From NCBI GenBank assembly GCA_027605045.1, contig JAQFWX010000006.1, positions 1,550,001-1,614,000 on the forward strand: a DNA stretch of 64,000 bases, written 5' to 3'. Of this stretch, positions 55,236 to 64,000 are shown in pieces (the first letter of the stretch is position 1; every line of letters begins with the position of its first letter). This stretch comes from Phallus indusiatus (taxonomy: Eukaryota; Basidiomycota; Agaricomycetes; Phallales; Phallaceae). The position numbers were made by a program, and so were the translations under genes. The notes under the pieces were generated by a model. It saw only the letters and a program-made list of their open reading frames with translations. It did not search any database and was not told the DNA's origin.

Positions 55236-58200
55236 ATGTCCACAGGTGCAGATGTTGACCAGTCTCTCAACGTCTTGCTCTTGGTTTATGCCACATATAC
55301 CCGTATCGACGGATTTCGCTTGAACTGGGTCATCTCAGGTAAAACGAAACAATTCTTTAAAGTTTTGGCCTTTTTTTTGCAATTGCCGGCTGACTGCCCA
55401 GGGTGATGTAGACCCAGACTCATCAGACGACTCGGAAATTGGAAATCCCGCATTAAAATTCAATGAGGCCATTCAAAACGCTATCTTACCACACGGAGAT
55501 TCGTCCGCAGATCAGGAGATAATGTTCGTGGAGCCTTCTATTTTACATATTTCTTCACCCAGTGGTTCTTATCTCTTTTTGCAAAAAGCTACTTCACCCA
55601 TGCTTCGAGAAGCGGTATAGCCCTCATTAAGAGGCGTACCAGCTCATCTGACGTGCGTATACCTCTCCTATAATTTCCAATGTGGTGTTGCCAGCTGATA
55701 TATGTATCATTAGGACGTCCATATTGAATCTCTTGCTGTTATTTCTCCGACTCCAGTTTCATCTCAACCACAGATCTGGCATTACATATTCGATTTGAAA
55801 AACATTTTAGGGGGGGCTGGCGCCGTCGATGCAGAATCAACGCGACAAGCTGCGAAAAAATGGTATCTTACAAAAGTCGTCAAACGAGCTCGCTCTGTCA
55901 GGATATTGGATACTAAGACGGTGACATGGGAAGAACAGCTGGCTGATTCTGTACGTATTTTTCTTTCATAGTTATGGCACTTCTTTCCCGTCAATTCAGA
56001 CATTTTTTCACTTAGGCATATCACCCACTTCACAACCTCCCATTCTTCCTACGCATTTTCGGACCTTCATTCGTAACACTGTATAAATACGTTCTCGCGA
56101 GGATGCGGGTGGTAATATACGTTCCGCCTGGATCCTCGACCAATAAACTGTCACCAAAAGAAAATCCTCCTAATTCGTCAGCTGTTCCTGAAGCGGCGGC
56201 GGACGCATCTCCCCTATTGACTACTAGACCATGTGAACTAGCATCTAGTCTCACACATATCCTTCCCGCTTTATGTGGAGGCAAGGATCGGCCGTACGCT
56301 TTAGGATTTCTAGATGATGGTAATACTCTCTTTGACCAATCGTCGTCGGATTCCGGATTTGGATGGATCGCCTGTACAGCTAACAAACAAACCATCCGCT
56401 CTCACATCCAAACTATCGACCTCGTCGTGGATTTATCTCCTGTATTCAATTCTCCATCTCTATTGGAGTCAGACGACAACACCGTTTCCACCACTCTCGA
56501 CGGTCTTAGCTCTCCCCTTTTACTCGTTCCATCTTCCAATTCCTCGCGAACAACGAGTCTAGAAGTCCGACCTACCCGTTTTACTCTCCTCGATATTCAT
56601 CTCTGGAGTGATGCGCAGAGTGTTATGAAGCGGATTGAACGGTCAAAGCAGCGGGCAGCGTTACGTTCCAACAACAACGAACAACGAGGAAACGGGGATA
56701 GAAATCAGAGAAATGGGAGTAGGTTGAGCAGAAGCAGTGTCAGTGTTAGCGATAGTGAAGACTGGGACGATGGCGATTTTGCAGTTCCAGGCGGATGGAG
56801 TTCGAATGGTAATGGTGGCAGCATAAGTGAGACGGATGAGATCGCGTCTTCTTCTGTTTCGATGACAGTACAAGAGAACGACGGATTACAACCACCTCAG
56901 TTACCTCAAAAATCGACTTACACACTCGACCTCATAACAGCGTTCCATCGGCATGTCGTATCCTTGTCGAAGAGTTATGCAACCATGGCGACTACGACTA
57001 CGACTACGACTACAACTCCTTCAAACTTTCTTCTGACAACGTCTTCTGTCCCTGCCCTTTATTCTGTTTCCGTTGCTACTAGGCCCACGGCGTTGTGTCT
57101 ACCGCCTTTTGAATTCGATGATCTTGAGAAAGCGTTTTTGGAGGGCGGACGGAGAGGAAGAAGAAGAGTTGGTTTATTAAATGGGGTGTCGAATATGTTG
57201 AATTCCACAACGGTGTTCGAGTCCCACCACGACGATACGTTTACAGCTATTAATGGGAGCAGTTCGGACAAGACGATCATGTCTATTACTGGTGTTCAGC
57301 TCGAAGTAAGAGTTCTTTTTTCGTATTCAGACTATACTTGTATTTGCTTATCGCATTCTGTTTCATAGACACAACCTTCCAAAGTGATGTCAATCTCTAA
57401 TGGTCATCTACGCTCCAAATCGCGTTCGCCACCTCGAAAATCTCCTTCCTCTAACGGCCACATTCCATCTAAACCCCATTCTCGTTCTCGCTCTCGTTCC
57501 CGTTCACAAGATTCCGCACGAACAGCTCCATCGGACGCTACCCAACCTCAACCAACCTCTTCTTCATCAACCGCCCCCAACACCAACAAACTTTCAATCC
57601 TCCACATCACACCGGGTTCACCATCCACCCCCGGCCCATACTCACCACCACCCTACCCATACACATTCCCAAACACATACCCAAAACGACCGGACACCGT
57701 TACATCGTTCGCGTCAATACCGACTCCGACGTCGCAGTTTGTGACGCCGGAACATAGTCCGATTTTGACTGCGCGAAATTCTCCCGTAGAAGTAGAAGTG
57801 GAAGTGGAAGTGGAAGTGGAAGACAAATACGAAGACAAAGATGATGATGGTGTTGATGAGGGTGGTGATGAAGGTGGTGATAGCCGGGAAGGTACACCGA
57901 TTCCATTTGTCGCGAGAGATGTCAAGCTTGATGATATTGAGCCTTTGACTATGCCGCGTCCTGTTGTTCTTTCTTCTGCGTTTGTTGAAAATATCGATAT
58001 GTCAAATCAAGGTGAAGACGAGGAGAAGAAGGAGGAAGTGTTATCGCCCGAACACGATGAGACGAAAGATAGAGATAGAGACGATCCGGTATCTTTGTCA
58101 TCTTCCACACCTTTCTCCTTTCCCAAGACCCTATCCGCTCAACTCATCCTTCCCAAAACAACAACAACAACGACGACGACGACAACGAAACCAAAGACGA

Positions 58201-61190
58201 GATTCTTCTGGCATAAAAAATCACTCTCAGACGACGTATCTTCAAACCTCCAAATACCTTCCAAACCCGATTCATCAAGCCTACCACCCTCAGGCAGAGA
58301 AAGCCCCACGACACTTAAAAAACGAAAACACAATTCAGGTTCAGGAGGCGCACCATCTACATCTGCATCTGCACCTGTCGTTCTTCTTCCCCCCACCGAA
58401 TTACAGATTCTTGAAGTCGAAGCGGAGTTGAGAGAGCAAGAGGCGAGAATGCTGGCTTCGTCGCCTACGCCATCTGCGCTTGTGTCGCCTGAGTTGAGTT
58501 CGAGGAGGGTGAAAGGGTGGTCTGTTCCTGCTGATGTATTTTTGGGGGGTTCGAGGAGAGAGAAGGAGGGTGAGGATGAGGATGAGGATGGGATTGATAC
58601 TTTGGATGGTAGTGGTGAGGTTGCGTTGAAGGAGGAAGCGGAAGCGGAAGTGAGAGACAAAGATGAAGGTGACGGACATGGTGACGGTCTCGAAAAGAAT
58701 CTCGTTTTGACCCCTGTTGAAGTACTCTGGGAAAGAAGAAGAGAAGCGTCCGCGTCTCCTCCACAAGAGATGACGCCTGTTAGGTCTGCGTCCCCGTCGG
58801 CTAGTCCTGTTCTACCTACAACCACAACTACAACTACAACCGCAACCGCAACTCCAACCAGCTCAACTGCAACTGGAATCTCTCAACCTCTGCTTCATCC
58901 ACATCTCTTTTCTCCTCAACCTCTTCCTCCCGGTGCAGCGAACCCGACTCCGAACGTCGGACCCGTTATTACGAGCATCATCGACGTCTTGAGAGGGGCT
59001 ATAGCGTTACATGGAGACGCAGCAGCTACCGCCGTCGCTGCTGCAAACGGTGACATCATCAACACCCAACCAGACGACGATTTGGACCCTCCATTAACAC
59101 CACCCCCACCTCTTCCCGCCTTTTCCAGTTCACCAGCGCGCACGCCGACACCTCAAAGTGGACGGGCTACACCTCGTGGTTTACCGAAGATTGACGAAGA
59201 AGAGGAGGAGGGGAGTGTTGTCAGTGAGGAGAAAAGTGTTGATGGGGGTGAGAAAAGTGATGATGTTGATGGTGGACGGGTGTCCCATGATAGTCAGACG
59301 AATCGTCATCGGTTGCGGCATCCTGTGGGCCATCATCATGCGGGACATGCGACTGATAGTGGGGATGCTGCTGATGCTGAGAATGCGGACGGTGACGGTG
59401 ATGGCGAAAGTGTGTCGTCGAGTGTTACAGCTGCGTGTAGCGTATCTTTTGCGCCTCCTGGTCTTGGCCCTGGCTCGGTTTCGGTTGCAGTCAACGGTGC
59501 TAGTGCTGTCGATGACAATGTAGTTGTGGATGGTACAACTGTGTCTTCGAGTCCTGTACCTCCGTCCCCAGGATTTTTGTCAACAACGACCGGGGCATCC
59601 TCACCTTCTATACTACTTCCTCCATCGCCTCGTACTCTTGCGCCATCGCCGTCTCCGTCTCCATCTAACAGACTGCGTCCTTTACCCTCGCCCTCTCCTT
59701 CTCCATCTCCATCTCATCGTCCGGATTTAGCGATTAGCACGGGTCCCGCGGTATCCTTCCCTTCAAGTTCAAATGGTACTGTTGGTGCAAAATCAACGTC
59801 AAAGAAGTCTTCGTCTAGCCCTACCCCGCAGCCCACTTCAACTTCAAGCTCAAGCCCGCCACAACAGCAAAAGCCTTCGCCCAAAAAAAGCACCACAACG
59901 TCGTCCAAGAAACATGCAACGTCAACGTTGATGTCAAATCCTGCGCCTTCATCATCAACTACATCTCCGTCCTCTCTTATTTCCAATTTGACGAAATCGC
60001 TTTCGTTAACGATCAGGCCTAGACGAATAAGTTTGCTTTCTGCCAACTCGAATGGGAAAAAGCCTGACAACAACGCGGAACGTAAAGATGGTGCTTCTGA
60101 TAATAGTAGTTCAAAAAAGAAGCACGATAATGCGATCGCTACGGATGTGAAAACGAATGTGAAGAGTCGTAGTGCTCCTAGTACGATCGGTTCTACGGGT
60201 TCTTCGAACGTTCCTGGCGGTAGTCTGAGTTCCTCTTCTTCACCTTCTCAGACTACTACGATTAGGACTTCGTCTGGCGCGAGTGCGACAAGCCCTGAAT
60301 CCAACGGTATAATCACGAGTCCCTCCAGTGCTAGCAGTGGTAGTGGGAGTTGGATGAAACGACCTCGCATCCGTACACGTCCTCTCACAGCATCGGCATC
60401 GGCATCATCAGGTGGTGAGCCTCTATTCAACATGGTCACTCTTATGTCTGCTGAAGAAGCCAAATCACTGGGTATCGAAGAATGGAACGGGCGTAACTCG
60501 GGTATTGGGACTTTGGCTCTTGCGGATGAGATGCGACGTGTTCAGGCGGAAACTTTGTTGCTGAAGAATGGTGGTAAAGGATCTGGTTCACCGTCTGCTG
60601 GTGGTGTTAATGGAAACGAGAACCAGACTACGAGCATCGGTGATGGTGGCGGTACGGGTACGTCCTCTGTTGCGATGCCATCGTTGTCGCCATCGGAATT
60701 GGCAAGACCTGCTTCTGCGCTATCCAGTTCCAAACTCGCTCCAGCTCCAAAGAAAGGTATATTGAGAGGTCGGAGGGTTAGTTTGACTGCTTTACCATCC
60801 ACAACATCCGAAAAAACGACCACCACCACCAACACACCTGCTCGTGCTTCCACTGTTAGTGCGTCCACCGTTATCAACTCTTCCCCTTCGAAACAAAACC
60901 AAAAGTCCAAGTCGACCCCGATACTAAAACAGACGAAGAGCATGTCTCCGACACCTAGATCTTCTGCGGAACAAAAAGATTCGAGCGCTGCTATTGCTCC
61001 GCCGCCGCCACCACCACCACCGCCTTCAACTGAATTCCTGTCACGCTCTCTGACGACTCGATCGATCACCCCTGATTCTGGTAGGCGTAAACTTCGAAAA
61101 AGGCGCAAATCGCTAGTCGATCCTTCAGAATCTAATACAAATAACACAACTATCGTTGATTCGAGGCCAAATACCGCCGTGCCGGCTTAG
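55236..61190 (+). CDS. DENN-related protein (DUF4484/LCHN-like) with very long disordered tail
   Basis: Start MSTGADVDQSLNVLLL at 55236. Introns at about 55340-55401, 55618-55712, 55951-56017 and 57308-57368 join five exons into about 1,900 residues. The N-terminal 450 residues contain LLLVYATYTRIDGFRLNW, HPLHNLPFFLRIFGPSF with LYKYVLARMRVVIYVPPG, and YALGFLDDG with SGFGWIACTANKQ. These blocks fit fungal DUF4484 proteins, related to DENND11/LCHN. The DENN fold is known for Rab GTPase exchange in membrane traffic. The remaining 1,300 residues are Ser/Pro/Thr-rich with SRSRSRSRSQ, VEVEVEVEVE, poly-Thr, poly-Ser and PPPPPPPP runs, several from trinucleotide or hexanucleotide repeats. The tail frame stays open throughout, which supports one long protein. 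Family assignment is moderate. Confidence 0.6.
57786..57822 (+). repeat. GTGGAA hexanucleotide microsatellite in the DENN-like gene
   Basis: A short tandem array of GAAGTG units encodes alternating Val-Glu. Related in-frame simple repeats occur nearby: ACAACAACAACGACG near 58159 (poly-Thr) and ACCACAACTACAACT near 58820. All keep the reading frame. Confidence 0.8.
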
Positions 61191-63647
61191 TCTGGTTTGG
61201 TTTGTGCATGTACATATGTACCGCGCCTGCGTACCTGCCATATTCTCAATCTGGACAGGCTCTGATACCCTTACACGTCATGATCTCTCCATCACCACGT
61301 TCTTTCATCCACGCTGTTTTATTCGTTTGCAATTTTAATCCTTCTGACTGCTTTGGTTCAGCATTATAGTTGTTCCAGCCAACGCTCCTTCATCTTTATC
61401 TCTTGTCATCACTTGAATCTACACCAACGATCTACACAGAATTTTTTTTTTGATTTGACTACTCTTAGATTTTTAAAAGTTTGTTCCGTCCTTGTTCACG
61501 CCATCTCGGACCCGTGCGTGTGTTTGCTCGTTTGTTTTAATTTGTTGTACATATATGCTTGTTGTCTTTTTGGTGTTCTTCATCATTTCTCGATCTCACT
61601 CTTTGTTTTTTTGTTTTCTGATTCCGGTCTCTCATTATTCATTCAATAATCTTTTTCATTTCTCATTTCTCACACATGTATAACGTTTTTACAATTTTTG
61701 ATTGTTAGGTTTGAAGAATTAAATGCGAATTTTCCTTTCCCAAGCCTCTTTCAACTCAACAAATAGTTCAGAGAAAGAACGTGGAATGTATCGTTTCAAC
61801 CCAACTTCGTGCAAGCCGCAACATTAACGGAAGAATCTAGGTATTCATTGAAACCAAAGCGTCAGGCCTTTAATTGCCAGAGTTCAGCTTCAGGATTCCG
61901 AGTTTGTACCAGACCCTGCTAATATGTGCATATTCGATCAAATCCCAATGTTTGGAGCTGAAGTTTCAAATAATTGTCGATGTCGATTCAAACGTGCGAA
62001 TGATAATCCGTGTTTCTGGATGAGGATGAGGAGTGAATGGAAATATATATTTGTAACCATGACGAATACATACATAGGAGAATACATAGGAGAATAGCTT
62101 GATTTTCAGAAGCGGATCGCGTCTTAAAGTACCCCTTCCTCTAACAATACACAGTATTGTGTGACGGAACCTGCTTTTGAATTATAAGATTTATACGCGT
62201 TACGCGTAGTTCACGGCTAGTATTTATTATTTGGCGAGGGTCAATGGCTTTGACTACACAGGTTTGAATGCTTTTCTCGTTTCGTCCGATTAGCCTTGAA
62301 ACGAATCCGTTAGCATACAGTTTGATGATGGTAAACCTTTTGGGAAGGACTTAAAGAACGATACTACAAAAAAGTGTATAAGGGAACCATGAAAATTTTG
62401 GTCGAAACCTGGGACGCGTTCAAAGATACATTCGTTTTCATGATGGATATTAGGTCCTAAAGAATGCAACTGAGAATGTCGTATGCAAAAGAAAACGAAA
62501 GAAGAGTGTTTAAAGGGGTTTAATCGGAAATCCTCAAGAGAAGCCATTAACACTGAATAATGAACTTACGGAGAGTATCACCAGCTTTTCAAGTTGAAAT
62601 CAACTGTTCGCAATACGAATGATGATGGTAATAAATAACGACGTAAGTTAAATCATTAGATTTGCGTGGCCTTTATCACTCATCGTTCTCTCCATCCTAG
62701 TGGTTGGACACTACTACTAGAACTGATCAGCTTTTTCCGTGTGGTTTTTCGCACTCTGTTCAAATTTGGCATCCTCGTTTTCCTTTTATACGGCTTCAAC
62801 AATACCATTGACAGTTTTATTGTTGTTATTATCTGTACGTTAAGACTTGCAGTAGATATCGGAGTGGTCGGGAGACAAAACCCAGGATGTGTATTTTATA
62901 TAAAATTGAATGATAACGCGTCCGGCTTTGGTGGAAGAGTTCTTTGTCTGTTCGAATTGTCTCAACACACTCCAAAGCGCTTTAAGTCCACCCTTTTCAT
63001 CATAGGGATTAATCCTACGCCGTATATCATGTGAGCGTCCGCAGTCCGAAAATACTGATGTGATTCCAAAATACCTGAAATCGAGCTTTGTATGACAGAA
63101 ACGTATTTTAATACTTGGGAAGCCTCTGTTACGTGAAGAACATTCCCCCCCCAGATACCATAATTTTAGGACTGTCAGCCAAGGGTCTCGCCCTATGTGT
63201 TTGTCCCAAAATTCCTACGAAATGGATGGGTATATGCGCTCATCTGTTCTAGTGAACATCTTCGGGATACTATACAGATACAATTTGATCCGCAAATCAC
63301 AGTAAAATGTGAAATAGGAATATATGCGTTGAAACAAACTGTACATTAAATTAATAGAAGAGGGTTCACATTCTGCGTCAACCCAAGAAGAAATAGTTTG
63401 TTGGAGTTGTAGGGTCGAACTACATATAAATACAATAGACGTTATTATGTAAATAGACTTTCATACTTGAGCGGTTTGTCTCCAACCATCATGTGCCCCA
63501 TCATGTGTCCCACCTTCAAGTGTTGTTTTCTTTACGTCTCATCTCTCTCATTCCCTGCCAAACGTTATTGCTCTGACCATGATCATGAGAAGTAACATTT
63601 CACATTGAACAGCACCTGTGACCCGTTTGGATCACGGATCGTCGATC
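61191..63647. other. Intergenic gap
   Basis: The first 500 bp are T-rich and probably include the 3' untranslated region of the DENN-like gene. From 61,700 on I see only short open frames (62290-62553 minus, 62666-63034 plus) without domain signatures. No LTR-like sequence, tRNA or other RNA gene was recognised. Confidence 0.45.
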
Positions 63648-64000
63648 ATGCCTTTCACTTTCAACGCAGGATGCCAATCCGTGAGGTCCAATCATCTCAA
63701 TATCGCACTCCTACTAAGATTTCTCAGCCGCTGGAACGAGAAGCTTCAAATCTCCGGCAAGACTATTGGTAAGATGGATTTTTAGGGGCGATGAAGGTGT
63801 TTTTCCGGAAACCTAACAGCATTCTTCACTCTTGCAACAGCGACTCGGACATTTATGTTGGACACAGTGCTACCGCAAATTCGTCAAATACTAGCATCGC
63901 GCACTACGTAAGTATCTTTACTCTCTTACTCTTTTCTTATGTATATATCCGTTCTTCTCAACTCAATTTGTTTAAACTTTCTTCTCGTTATCAGTAGCAT
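63648..64000 (+). CDS. 5' part of an unidentified gene, cut by the window edge
   Basis: ATG at 63648 opens MPFTFNAGCQSVRSNHLNIA, ending at a GT donor after GKTI (63768). An intron to 63840 (..CAACAG) leads to exon 2, ATRTFMLDTVLPQIRQILAS, ending at a GTAAG donor at 63908. The phases match. The visible 65 residues look helical and soluble. No family is recognised and the rest lies beyond the window. Confidence 0.45.

Noticed and set aside
57653..61147. Long minus-strand open frames opposite the DENN-like tail (for example 58139-58825 and 60542-61147)
   Set aside because: They are antisense shadows of Ser/Pro/Thr codon repeats, with no start context, splice structure or domain.

Overview
The window is nuclear DNA of a filamentous basidiomycete, very probably an Agaricomycete. 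Genes carry many short introns (about 48-70 bp, GT..AG). The protein families fit that group: a Clp1-like mating-development protein, DUF6533/DUF6534-type membrane proteins, heme-thiolate (chloroperoxidase/unspecific-peroxygenase type) peroxidases, a multi-exon cytochrome P450, and a self-primed Ty3/gypsy chromovirus. No rRNA, tRNA or CRISPR feature was found. All exon structures were read by eye from open frames and splice signals.

Left third (1-18.6 kb): a mobile-element graveyard around unusual lineage-specific genes. A full-length Ty3/gypsy element (1890-10482, target duplication CTTAA) sits 133 bp upstream of a putative 2-oxoglutarate/Fe(II) dioxygenase gene (137-1756). It has a Gag ORF, a Pol ORF in the -1 frame (protease, RT, RNase H, integrase, chromodomain) and a primer site complementary to its own predicted RNA 5' end. 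Pol is dead: a solo LTR of a related family splits RNase H (5717-6068), and a deletion near 7140-7150 removed the third integrase catalytic residue. Its 3' LTR is split by a 2,335-bp TG..CA insertion (7957-10291) that looks like a giant solo LTR. Its U3 region carries two mutually similar protein-coding ORFs, which is the most unusual system here. Further right lie another solo LTR (12341-12739), a divergent pair of intron-rich unknown genes (12838-13598 minus; 14294-15746 plus, acidic tail), a truncated LTR and an apparently intact Tc1/mariner DD34E transposase gene.

Middle (18.6-45 kb): ordinary gene space with long gaps. It holds a DUF6533-like membrane protein, an aldo/keto reductase convergent with a cytochrome P450, a second membrane protein, a kinase-like protein that has lost catalytic motifs, a zinc-finger protein, an F-box-like protein, and two heme-thiolate peroxidases, one of which needs an 8-nt microexon. 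A DUF6534-like membrane protein closes this part.

Right third (45.9-64 kb): compact regulatory and housekeeping genes. These are a chromodomain protein with coiled coils and a C-terminal zinc-finger-like motif, a Clp1-like protein, a small membrane protein, a very large DENN-related (DUF4484/LCHN-like) protein with a roughly 1,300-residue low-complexity tail, and the start of an unidentified gene cut by the window edge.
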